DNA of 13,461 nucleotides from CACIIZ01 sp045565285 (GTDB lineage: Bacteria; Pseudomonadota; Alphaproteobacteria; Rhodobacterales; Rhodobacteraceae). The stretch covers positions 1 through 13,461 of the forward strand of contig JBJLFR010000008.1 in the NCBI GenBank assembly GCA_045565285.1. Reading direction: 5' to 3'. Numbering within the stretch: position 1 is the stretch's first letter; every line of letters begins with the position of its first letter. Position numbers and translations under genes: made by a program. The notes beneath the pieces are model-generated. The model searched no databases. It had not been told where the DNA came from and saw only the letters and a program-made list of their open reading frames with translations. Shown piece by piece: positions 1 through 6,958 of this stretch.

Positions 1-630
1 TAGTTTTTCACCTAAGTTTGAGTTATTAAGATATATCTCATATCCAAGCTGACTTGAGTATCCTGATTTAGCAATAAGTTGTTTTGTATTTTCAAATTCA
101 AAGTAGTTAAAATTAAAAAAATTTAATTCTTTTATTTTCGAACCAAAGATATCAACCATTAGATCCTCAGAATATGGGCCTTGAATAGCCAAGGGAGAAA
201 CATCAGGTTCTTCTATTTTTACATCTAACCCCAAACCAGTAGCCAAACCTTTAACCCACAAAAGTATATCAGAATCAGCAATTGAGAGCCAAAAATGATC
301 ATCCTTTATTTTTAGTAAAATTGGATCATTGATTATTTTTCCTTCCTCATTAACTAGAGGAACATATAGGCATTGCCCTATCTCTGCAGACCTTAAATCT
401 CTAGGTATTATTTTTTGAACTAAAAAAGCAGCATCTCGTCCTTTTATTTGGACTTGCCTTTGACAACCTACATCCCAGATCTGAACATTTTCTCTTAGAT
501 GGTAATAATCTTCAATAGTAGTATGCTGAAAAGCTTTTGGAAGGAGTGTATGATTTACAACTGTAAAACCTGAAATACCTGACTTTTCAACGCAAGAAGT
601 ATATGGGGTTCTCCTAATCCTACGAGACAT
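1..630 (-). CDS. dmdA: DmdA-family (GcvT-like) tetrahydrofolate-dependent demethylase, N-terminal part, cut by window edge
   Basis: Reading the minus strand from ATG at 630 gives 210 residues that stay open to base 1, so the C-terminal part (family about 370 residues) lies outside. The protein begins MSRRIRRTPYTSCVEKSG. It then shows the DmdA-type stretches NHTLLPKAF (26-34), VQIWDVGCQRQVQIKG (49-64), PRDLRSAEIGQC (76-87), NDPILLK (101-107), IADSDILLW (117-125) and EPDVSPLAIQGP (141-152). This N-terminal pattern is characteristic of dimethylsulfoniopropionate demethylases and their close relatives rather than of true glycine cleavage T-protein. The family moves a methyl group from a sulfonium or amine substrate to tetrahydrofolate in the cytoplasm. 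The substrate cannot be assigned from sequence: non-DMSP homologues exist, and the motif often read as FFWF is FFNF here (171-174). It is the last visible gene of the 3911-to-1 unit, 29 bases after the transthyretin-like gene, and no strong Shine-Dalgarno precedes it. Family confidence is high; the DmdA symbol is provisional. Confidence 0.8.
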   Translation of the reverse strand, partial: MSRRIRRTPYTSCVEKSGISGFTVVNHTLLPKAFQHTTIEDYYHLRENVQIWDVGCQRQVQIKGRDAAFLVQKIIPRDLRSAEIGQCLYVPLVNEEGKIINDPILLKIKDDHFWLSIADSDILLWVKGLATGLGLDVKIEEPDVSPLAIQGPYSEDLMVDIFGSKIKELNFFNFNYFEFENTKQLIAKSGYSSQLGYEIYLNNSNLGEKL

Positions 631-659
631 TTGTAAATTTGCACTCAACTATTTTTCCT

Positions 660-1019
660 TTATCTAGAAATCCAACATGACATTCCATATGGAGAAATAA
701 TCAAAGGTATATGAAAAGCAGCATCATTTTGGTGAAAAAAAACTCTCATTGAAAATAAGGATATACTTATATTCCTTTTTAAATTTTCTGTATTTATAAC
801 ATCATAAAATTCTTTTGGAAGAAAAACTTGTAATTCATATTCACAATTTTCTTCTTTTTTTAAATTGAATTCAACTTTCAAGCGTCCACCATTATCAGTC
901 TTTTCATTAAAAATGATTTCATTTTTATTAAAGCCATTAATTTTAAGAAGTTTTACTAAAATATCTGAAAAATGAGTTCCATCTACTGAATTTAAAATAT
1001 GTGTGCTAAATATTGCCAT
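660..1019 (-). CDS. Transthyretin-like / 5-hydroxyisourate hydrolase-like protein with altered C-terminus
   Basis: This 119-residue protein has the length and both end motifs of bacterial 5-hydroxyisourate hydrolases. The N-terminus is STHILNSVDG (5-14), and near the C-terminus is FHIPLIISPYGMS (102-114). The presumed catalytic His7, Arg46 (in GGRL) and His103 are present. However, the family's hallmark C-terminal tetrapeptide YRGS is replaced by WISR (116-119). True hydrolases open 5-hydroxyisourate to OHCU in purine breakdown. No other urate-pathway gene is visible here, and the neighbours are a ThDP decarboxylase, a hydroxyacid dehydrogenase and a DmdA-like demethylase. Its ATG lies three bases after the stop of the ThDP gene, so the two are almost certainly co-transcribed and perhaps translationally coupled. 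Family membership is clear. The hydrolase activity is uncertain, and a different ring-opening or amide substrate is possible. Confidence 0.75.
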   Translation of the reverse strand: MAIFSTHILNSVDGTHFSDILVKLLKINGFNKNEIIFNEKTDNGGRLKVEFNLKKEENCEYELQVFLPKEFYDVINTENLKRNISISLFSMRVFFHQNDAAFHIPLIISPYGMSCWISR

Positions 1020-1022
1020 AAA

Positions 1023-2753
1023 TTACTCTATAGATGATTTATCTCTTTTGTCAGATGTAGCGGCAACAATTGGACTTATTTGACCTCTTGTTTTTACGTT
1101 TATGCAAGCAGTTTTGTTGCTATCAATTGCACGCTTGATTGCTGATTTGATATCTTTTTTATCTGTTACTAATTCTCCATATCCACCAAGACCAATGAAC
1201 ATTTCATGAAATGGAATATCTCGGAAATCGGTAGCAAAATGAGCTCCACTATTAAACATTCTTTCTTGTTGTTGAGAAATACAATCAAGACCACCATTGT
1301 TATCAATAATAACAATGATTGGAAGGTTTTCTTGAAAAGCAACTTCAATAGATAACCCTCCAGAAAGAAATGCTCCATCACCACTTATTAATATTACTGT
1401 ATCATTTGGGTTTATTCTTTTTAAAGAAATTGCAAATGATACTCCAAGTCCTAATAAACTAAATGAACCTGGGTGCATTATTTTGGATAAATTTTTTCCA
1501 TTTTGAGCAACTAAGTTTGCTGCAATTTCTGACCAGAAATGTGTGTTACCACCATCAAAAACTAAATGATTTCCATTATTCATTGTTTCCATAACATCTA
1601 TGGCTAGTTGAAGTGGGTGAATTACCCCTTTATTCCATGAGGGAGTTGAAGTTTTTGTTTGTAAATCAGAAATAGTTTCCTTCACCCAATTAGATCGAAG
1701 TTCATAGTTTTTCTCAAACCAATTACTTTCAAAATGATTATTATAAATTCTTTTAACTTTTAGAGTTTCTTTAAAAAAAGCTCCTGGATCACATAACAAT
1801 AGAAAGTCTGCAGATCTATTTAATTGAATTTCTTCATCTGATCCATTAATGCAAATAAGGTTCAAACTTTTAGGGAAAAGGGGTGGGTTACCAAAATTCA
1901 TCTGGTTATCTAACCTAGCTCCAACCATGATTATACAATCACAATTATTAAAAGCCCATTTTGATGGTTGATATTGATGAATATCTGCCAGCCCCATCAT
2001 TTCTTTTGTTTCTTGACCTAAGACTTTTTGATGATACGGCACATTAAAGATAGGAATTTTTAATTCTCTAGCAAATTCAGCTAATTCTTTTTCTGATTTT
2101 GACCACCAAACTCCATGTCCAGCGATAATAATAGGCCTTTTTGATTTTGAAATAATATCTATAATATATTCTAAAGATGATGGTTCAGGCCACACTTTAG
2201 GGTTATAATTAAGATGCTTTACAAAAGGTCTTTCATCATCACCAGCGTTCTCAGGAAATGAAGAAAACATGACGTCAACGGGTATACTCAAATGCACAGG
2301 TCCAGGATACCCAGAAACAGCAATTCTATATGCTCTGTCAACAAATTCTTTAATTCTTATTCCATCAGTTACAGAAAAGCTGTACTTCGTTATAGGATCT
2401 GCCATTGAAACATCATCAATTTCTTTAAAACCACCTGATCCTTTTCTTTTTAAAGTAGAAGATCCTGTTATAAAGATAACTGGAGATCTTTCACCCCAAG
2501 CTTCCATCATAGCCGGTATTGCATTTGCAAATCCTTCTGGACCTACTAGACAAACAGAAGGTTCGCGAGTAATCCGGGTATGCCCGTCTGCTAAGTGACC
2601 CGCTATTTGTTCATGAGGACAATTAATTACGGGTATTTGACAATCCTTAAAACCTTCTAGAGCTGGATTACAAAACCCACCAGCAAGAGTGAAAACATTT
2701 TTTATATTTTTATCTAGAAAGGCTTTAGCCAACAAATATCCACCACGAACCAT
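1023..2753 (-). CDS. ThDP-dependent decarboxylase/lyase of the acetolactate synthase-like superfamily
   Basis: This 576-residue protein has the three-domain layout of ThDP enzymes. The N-terminal pyrimidine-binding domain carries the activating glutamate Glu48 in CPHEQIAGHLADGHTR (45-60). It is followed by GSSTLKRKGSGGFKEID (97-113) and GPVHLSIPVDV (151-161). A central domain spans about 190-330. The C-terminal pyrophosphate domain has GDGAF (458-462) and the paired Asn485-Asn486 that close the metal/ThDP motif. Glu48 argues against glyoxylate carboligase, which lacks it. The sequence looks closest to the broad group often annotated 'acetolactate synthase large subunit', which also includes 2-hydroxyacyl-CoA lyase, oxalyl-CoA decarboxylase and 2-oxoacid decarboxylases. 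The gene starts directly against the stop of the FMN hydroxyacid dehydrogenase gene, with zero bases between. That suggests it acts on the 2-oxoacid product, as in the mandelate pathway pair MdlB/MdlC. No acetolactate synthase small subunit follows. Exact substrate not assignable. Confidence 0.85.
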   Translation of the reverse strand: MVRGGYLLAKAFLDKNIKNVFTLAGGFCNPALEGFKDCQIPVINCPHEQIAGHLADGHTRITREPSVCLVGPEGFANAIPAMMEAWGERSPVIFITGSSTLKRKGSGGFKEIDDVSMADPITKYSFSVTDGIRIKEFVDRAYRIAVSGYPGPVHLSIPVDVMFSSFPENAGDDERPFVKHLNYNPKVWPEPSSLEYIIDIISKSKRPIIIAGHGVWWSKSEKELAEFARELKIPIFNVPYHQKVLGQETKEMMGLADIHQYQPSKWAFNNCDCIIMVGARLDNQMNFGNPPLFPKSLNLICINGSDEEIQLNRSADFLLLCDPGAFFKETLKVKRIYNNHFESNWFEKNYELRSNWVKETISDLQTKTSTPSWNKGVIHPLQLAIDVMETMNNGNHLVFDGGNTHFWSEIAANLVAQNGKNLSKIMHPGSFSLLGLGVSFAISLKRINPNDTVILISGDGAFLSGGLSIEVAFQENLPIIVIIDNNGGLDCISQQQERMFNSGAHFATDFRDIPFHEMFIGLGGYGELVTDKKDIKSAIKRAIDSNKTACINVKTRGQISPIVAATSDKRDKSSIE

Positions 2754-3911
2754 TTAGTTATCCTTAAGAGTATAAGTATCTTTTCCAAAAATTACTTTTT
2801 TGTTTAAACTATCTATAGATGTCTTACCCAATTGAGCAAGTGTAGAATCTATCTGCTTGCCTAATAATTTTATTAAATGAATTATATATTCTTTCTTTCC
2901 TAAAGCACTAGCAAAAAGAAATGGTCTACCCAAAAAAACAAAATCTGCTCCCAATGCGTAGGCTTTTACTATGTCTTCACCAGTTCTGATACCACTATCA
3001 AATAATATTTGACAATTATTTCCCATTTCCCCTCTAATTATTTTAAGTAAATCGAGTGTTGCAGGAACACTTTCTAATTGTCTACCTCCATGATTAGAAA
3101 TGTATATGCCCGTACAACCACTATTTACACAATGATATGCATCCTCTAAAGATGTAATACCTTTTACATAAAGATTGCCAGGCCAGTGATCTCTTAATTT
3201 TTTTAAAAAATCTAAATCAGGTATTAATCTGCTACCAGAATTTCTTTCAAAAAACTTTTTTCCATCACTTGATAATCCTAAATTATGTGCAAATTCAGGT
3301 TTGCCATAAAAAAGATAGGGAAGAGACCAAGCAGGATGTAGCGCACAATCTATTATTTGCTTTAATCCAAATGTAAAAGGTGCTGTGAATCCGTCCCTAA
3401 GCTCTCTTGGACGATAGCCAGGTGCTGGTACATCAACAGAAATAATTAGATTTTTAACTCCTGTTTTTTCTACTCTTTTAACTAATTTAAGAGTGTTTTC
3501 AATGGTACTACCCATATAAAGTTGGAACCAAACATTTTTGGACGCTATTTTATAAATATCCTCAACAGAAGTGGAAGCTGCAGTTGAAACACACAAAGGT
3601 ATGTTTTGTCTTTTTGCACTTTGAGCCAACATAATATCTGCTTTAGGATTTGATACATTACATAAACCCATTGGTGCTATTCCAAAAGGATAGGTGAATT
3701 CTTGATTATTTATATTTTTTGACTGGCTTCTATTTTTTACATTTAAAAGAGTTTTGGGTTGAAGCAATAATTCTTTGAATGATTGTATGTTTCTTTTAAT
3801 TGCAAGCCCTTCGCCAGCACCGCCATCAATATAACCAAAAACCATTTTTGGTAATTTTTTTTTTGCCCAAAAACGAAAATCATCTAAAGTCTGAAGGTTG
3901 TTAAGATTCAA
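2754..3911 (-). CDS. FMN-dependent 2-hydroxyacid dehydrogenase/oxidase (LldD/glycolate oxidase family)
   Basis: The 385-residue TIM-barrel flavoprotein carries the full family signature. The parts are YIDGGAGEG (27-35), the FMN-contact APMGL (79-83), WFQLY (128-132), VDVPAPGYRPRELRDGF (159-175), the FMN lysine Lys250 in VKGI, the catalytic SNHGGRQLE (272-280, base His274 and substrate-binding Arg277), and the phosphate-binding DSGIRTGEDIVKAYALGADF (305-324) with GRPFL (329-333). It oxidises an L-2-hydroxyacid to the 2-oxoacid, passing electrons to oxygen or to a membrane carrier; the sequence does not settle which. The start is a TTG at 3911, with AGAG seven bases before it. An in-frame TAG lies twelve bases upstream of the TTG, so no upstream ATG is available, although ATT at 3914 is possible. 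It is the first gene of the left-hand transcription unit and abuts the ThDP enzyme gene. Confidence 0.9.
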   Translation of the reverse strand: MNLNNLQTLDDFRFWAKKKLPKMVFGYIDGGAGEGLAIKRNIQSFKELLLQPKTLLNVKNRSQSKNINNQEFTYPFGIAPMGLCNVSNPKADIMLAQSAKRQNIPLCVSTAASTSVEDIYKIASKNVWFQLYMGSTIENTLKLVKRVEKTGVKNLIISVDVPAPGYRPRELRDGFTAPFTFGLKQIIDCALHPAWSLPYLFYGKPEFAHNLGLSSDGKKFFERNSGSRLIPDLDFLKKLRDHWPGNLYVKGITSLEDAYHCVNSGCTGIYISNHGGRQLESVPATLDLLKIIRGEMGNNCQILFDSGIRTGEDIVKAYALGADFVFLGRPFLFASALGKKEYIIHLIKLLGKQIDSTLAQLGKTSIDSLNKKVIFGKDTYTLKDN

Positions 3912-3941
3912 AATAAAGCTCTACTCTTAAAACAAATCACT

Positions 3942-3969
3942 ATATTATTTAGGATATATTATCTCTCAA
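3942..3969 (-). promoter_or_regulatory. Sigma70-like promoter for the hydroxyacid/ThDP/demethylase unit
   Basis: On the minus strand TTGAGA (3969-3964, five of six matches to TTGACA) and TAATAT (3947-3942, four of six to TATAAT) are separated by 16 bases. They lie 30 bases upstream of the TTG start at 3911. The 97-base gap is the longest between genes on this side, which fits a new transcription start. The region is AT-rich, so chance matches are easy. Confidence 0.4.
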
Positions 3970-3981
3970 ATTACTCAATAA

Positions 3982-4007
3982 ATTTTATATTTAAATAAAT
4001 ACAAAAT
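3982..4007 (-). terminator. Weak all-AT hairpin after the NAD(P)HX gene
   Basis: Twelve-base arms 3982-3993 and 3996-4007 pair around a two-base loop with one G.U pair on the minus-strand RNA. The hairpin begins just after the stop codon of the NAD(P)HX repair gene. It has no G-C pairs and no clean run of U after it, so it may be a poor terminator or simply AT-rich background. Confidence 0.2.
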
Positions 4008-4008
4008 A

Positions 4009-5403
4009 TTAATTTAATAAATCACTAGCAGAAAGATGTAGATTATTTTTATTTTCAAAAGCCTTTTTTGCTAAATTAGTATGAAGCCAAACACCTGATT
4101 TTGCTGGCGTTTTAGAACCCGCTGACCATATTCCAGCAATTAAACCAGCCAATATATCACCAGAGCCAGCAGTTCCTAAATCAGGCATATTAAAGTTATT
4201 AATCCATAGTTTATTTGTTTCATATATTAATGTACCTGCCCCTTTTAAAATCCAATCACCACCATATTTCTTTTTTACAAATTCAATTGTTGAAAACCGA
4301 TCTAATTTTTTTTGTTCAACAAGTTCTCTAGCCTCTCCCTCATGTGGTGTTCCTATAAATTGATAATTACGTTTCTTATTTGATTTAGCTAGCCAACGTA
4401 ACCCCCCAGCATCTATAACTAAAGGAATTTCAAAATTCCAAATAGTTTCAATAATTTCTTCAAACCCTGAAGATAAACCTGGACCCAAAACACAGACTTT
4501 AGACATCAATAAATGCTTTGATATTTCTTTTATATCTGGCCTAACTGTAATTAATTCTGGAGGATAATTAAGCTTTTCTGTATCAGTAACCCAGAATACT
4601 TTACCAGCACCTGCTCTTAAAGCAGAAATGCCTGACAATATACCTGCTCCTTCCATACCTTTCATACCCCCTAATACTAATACGCTTCCTTTAGTCCCTT
4701 TGTGTGATGAAGGTTTTAAAATATTAAAATGGCAATCTGATTCTTCTAATAAGGTTGCATCTGATAAAACTTTAGTTTGGGAAATTCCAATATTTTTAAA
4801 TATTATATCACCTGTATGATCAACTGCATCTCCTGTTAAAAGACCCTTTTTCATAACTAAAAATGTAATAGTAGTTGATGCATTTACAGAGGGAAAATAT
4901 GCTGCACCAGTTGTCCCATCCACACCACTAGGTACATCGAGGGAAATTATTTCTTTACCCTTATTTTTAAGTCTTATTAAAAATTTGATAGCATTCTTAT
5001 AAGGTGGTTTTGGTGATTTTTTTATACCAGCACCAAGTAATGCATCCACATAAATATCGGCTTCTATCACTGGCTTAGACCATTTTTTTACCTCAATTCC
5101 TAATTTTAAACATAGCTTTAAAGCTGACTTTGCCTCTTTTTTTATTGGTTCTTCAATTTTATATATTTCAACTATCCTACCGGCCATGAAAAGTAATGCA
5201 CCCAAACCATAGCCATCTCCACCATTATTACCTTTTCCACAAAGGATAATTACCTTTCCTACAGTATTTAAATTTATATGTTCATATGCAGCAAAAGCTG
5301 CTTTCATCATAAGAGAGAAACCTTCGGTACCTTTCTCATATAAACTCTTTTCTATTGTATAAACTGCCTTAGTTGAGAATAAGTTTTTGTATTCATCCCC
5401 CAT
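4009..5403 (-). CDS. nnr: Bifunctional NAD(P)H-hydrate epimerase / ADP-dependent NAD(P)H-hydrate dehydratase
   Basis: This 464-residue protein repairs NADHX and NADPHX, the hydrated damage products of NAD(P)H. The N-terminal YjeF epimerase domain (about 1-215) shows GKGNNGGDGYG (56-66), the metal-site Asp in DALLGAG (120-126) and LDVPSGVDG (155-163). The C-terminal ribokinase-like dehydratase domain (about 230-464) shows HKGTKGSVLVLGG (234-246), GPGL (307-310), GTPHEGEARELV (351-362), LKGAGT (386-391) and the catalytic-loop GTAGSGDILAG (410-420). It is slightly shorter than the usual 490-510 residues but no domain is missing. The ATG at 5403 has AAGG at a good distance upstream. The gene lies 25 bases downstream of the WD40-cytochrome gene and so is probably at the end of that operon. 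The reaction is cytoplasmic and housekeeping; no specific tie to formate metabolism is visible. Confidence 0.92.
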   Translation of the reverse strand: MGDEYKNLFSTKAVYTIEKSLYEKGTEGFSLMMKAAFAAYEHINLNTVGKVIILCGKGNNGGDGYGLGALLFMAGRIVEIYKIEEPIKKEAKSALKLCLKLGIEVKKWSKPVIEADIYVDALLGAGIKKSPKPPYKNAIKFLIRLKNKGKEIISLDVPSGVDGTTGAAYFPSVNASTTITFLVMKKGLLTGDAVDHTGDIIFKNIGISQTKVLSDATLLEESDCHFNILKPSSHKGTKGSVLVLGGMKGMEGAGILSGISALRAGAGKVFWVTDTEKLNYPPELITVRPDIKEISKHLLMSKVCVLGPGLSSGFEEIIETIWNFEIPLVIDAGGLRWLAKSNKKRNYQFIGTPHEGEARELVEQKKLDRFSTIEFVKKKYGGDWILKGAGTLIYETNKLWINNFNMPDLGTAGSGDILAGLIAGIWSAGSKTPAKSGVWLHTNLAKKAFENKNNLHLSASDLLN

Positions 5404-5428
5404 AACTATAACCTTATATATATGATTA

Positions 5429-6805
5429 CTATTGAGTAGCGTCTTTCAGGAAATAAATTAAGTCAAGCCTATCACTATCGTTTTTTATTTTTTGAATAGG
5501 CATTTTTGTTCCTGGTGTTACTATTTCAGGACCCTCTTCAAAAAGCCTGCTAATTGTTTCTTCACTCCAAATTATGGTAGAATCAATTAAAGCTTTGGAA
5601 TAAGGATAACCTTCTAAAGATCCTGCCCTTCTACCAAAAACACCGTATAAAGGTGGTCCAGCTCTTCTTCCTATATCTTTACTATTAAGTGTATGACAAA
5701 TGCTACATTTCCTAGCAAATTGCAAAGCTCCGTTACTTAACGCATCTTTTTGATGGAAACGACGATCATTTGTTTTAGGTAGGAAATAATTAGAATGGAA
5801 AGAATTTAATTTCCACTCCGTCAGTGTATCATCCAGACTACCGATTATTACAGATTTATTATTGTGATTATAGACAACATCCCATACAGGTCCATTAACA
5901 GCAAGAAAATCTTTTTCAACTTTCATTGATTTTAGGTTTAAAAGTAAAACCCTTCCCCTCATATTACCAAATACAGCCATATTATATTTGGGATAATAAT
6001 TTAGGGCTGACACTGGCGAACCTTCTTCCCAAAGATTAAATAATTCTTTACCATCCTTAAAATTTTGAACTTTCATAAGGCCATCGATAGTACCATAAAG
6101 TATGAGATCACTTTTTTCGTCTATTTCAAGTACATTTACTCCCCAGCCGTTATCTACTATCGTCCGAATTTCATATCCGTCTAATATATTCCAGAATCGA
6201 ATAGTGCCATCATATCCAGCAGAAAAAAGATGTTTGCCATCAGAAGAAAAATTAACAGCATTAACCGGTCCATCATGTCCAATTATGGAATTAATTAATT
6301 TTCCAGTTTCCGTATCCCAAATTTTTATAGAATGATCCCAACTTGCACTGGCTATTTTTTTTTCATCTTTTGAAAAGTCAATATCAACAATTTTAGCTGT
6401 ATGGCTTGATAAAATAGTTGGAATAGAATTTTTATTTTTTAGTTTTTCTATTTCCCAAATGAATATTTGAGCATCATCTCCACCAGTAGCTAAGAATTTA
6501 GCTGTACTAGAAAACTTAGCAACATTAACTGCAGCATCGTGACCGATTAACTGGTGAACTTCTTTAATTTGATCAAATTCCCACAACAAAACAGAGTAAT
6601 CAAAACTTGTTGATACCAATAGATTCTTTTCAATAGAAGAAGCTAACCCCATAACTGGACCCCCATGGCCTTCGTACTTTAAAGGTTTAGAGAAAGCATA
6701 ATTCATAAAAGCTAACAAAAAAGAGCAACCCAAAAAAAAAGCAGAAAAGATCTTAAAGGGAGTTTTTTTACAAGCTAGTGGATCTTCAAAAAGGCTTACA
6801 CACAT
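5429..6805 (-). CDS. Exported WD40 beta-propeller fused to a class I c-type cytochrome
   Basis: The 458-residue protein has an N-terminal Sec-type signal: basic KKTPFK (13-18), a hydrophobic core at 19-36, and a possible cleavage after AFS (37-39). Seven WD-type blades follow, ending near residues 76, 118, 164, 206, 248, 290 and 332. Clear ones are IGHDAAVN...FIWEI, SSHTAKIV...IKIWDT and IGHDGPVN...IRFWNI; the later three are degenerate. A closed seven-bladed propeller is therefore likely. The C-terminal domain (about 350-458) is a monohaem cytochrome c with CSICH (367-371), GRRAGPPLYGVFGR (379-392) and the probable axial Met435 in TKMPI, like cytochrome c2/c550 types. It starts ten bases after a 41-codon membrane-protein ORF and follows the FDH gamma gene. 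A role as periplasmic electron acceptor, scaffold or redox sensor for the FDH is inference. No strong Shine-Dalgarno precedes the ATG. Confidence 0.88.
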   Translation of the reverse strand: MCVSLFEDPLACKKTPFKIFSAFFLGCSFLLAFMNYAFSKPLKYEGHGGPVMGLASSIEKNLLVSTSFDYSVLLWEFDQIKEVHQLIGHDAAVNVAKFSSTAKFLATGGDDAQIFIWEIEKLKNKNSIPTILSSHTAKIVDIDFSKDEKKIASASWDHSIKIWDTETGKLINSIIGHDGPVNAVNFSSDGKHLFSAGYDGTIRFWNILDGYEIRTIVDNGWGVNVLEIDEKSDLILYGTIDGLMKVQNFKDGKELFNLWEEGSPVSALNYYPKYNMAVFGNMRGRVLLLNLKSMKVEKDFLAVNGPVWDVVYNHNNKSVIIGSLDDTLTEWKLNSFHSNYFLPKTNDRRFHQKDALSNGALQFARKCSICHTLNSKDIGRRAGPPLYGVFGRRAGSLEGYPYSKALIDSTIIWSEETISRLFEEGPEIVTPGTKMPIQKIKNDSDRLDLIYFLKDATQ

Positions 6806-6815
6806 GTAATAATAG

Positions 6816-6941
6816 TTAATCTAATCTTACTGAATTAGAGGATGTCATTTCTAGTGTTGAATATCCAGATGTTTTTAAAAATTCGGATGCTCCAAAAGAA
6901 ATAGCAAACATCACAACTATTGCAATTATAAATGGCTTCAT
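6816..6941 (-). CDS. Small single-span membrane protein (41 residues), unknown function
   Basis: This short ORF lies in the gap between the FDH gamma gene and the WD40-cytochrome gene. ATG at 6941 is preceded by AAAGAGG at suitable spacing, and TAA is at 6818-6816. The product begins MKPFIIAIVVMFAISFGAS, one positively charged residue then a hydrophobic segment (about 4-19). A short polar tail ends GYSTLEMTSSNSVRLD. It could be a single-pass membrane peptide with its tail outside, or a signal peptide plus a very short mature peptide. Spacing is 17 bases after the gamma gene stop and 10 bases before the next start, so it fits the operon closely. I do not recognise a named family. Good Shine-Dalgarno, tight spacing and sensible topology make it likely real, and a position between two membrane/periplasmic redox genes suggests an accessory subunit (inference). 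Confidence 0.65.
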   Translation of the reverse strand: MKPFIIAIVVMFAISFGASEFLKTSGYSTLEMTSSNSVRLD

Positions 6942-6958
6942 CTTAATTAACCTCTTTC

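Noticed and set aside
2269..2598. 109-residue open frame on the plus strand
   Set aside because: It lies wholly opposite the ThDP enzyme gene, whose motifs are clear, and the product resembles no protein. It is an antisense shadow.
1023..2753. Glyoxylate carboligase, suggested by the neighbouring urate-type protein
   Set aside because: Glyoxylate carboligase lacks the activating glutamate, whereas Glu48 is present in CPHEQ; also no tartronate semialdehyde or allantoin genes are visible.
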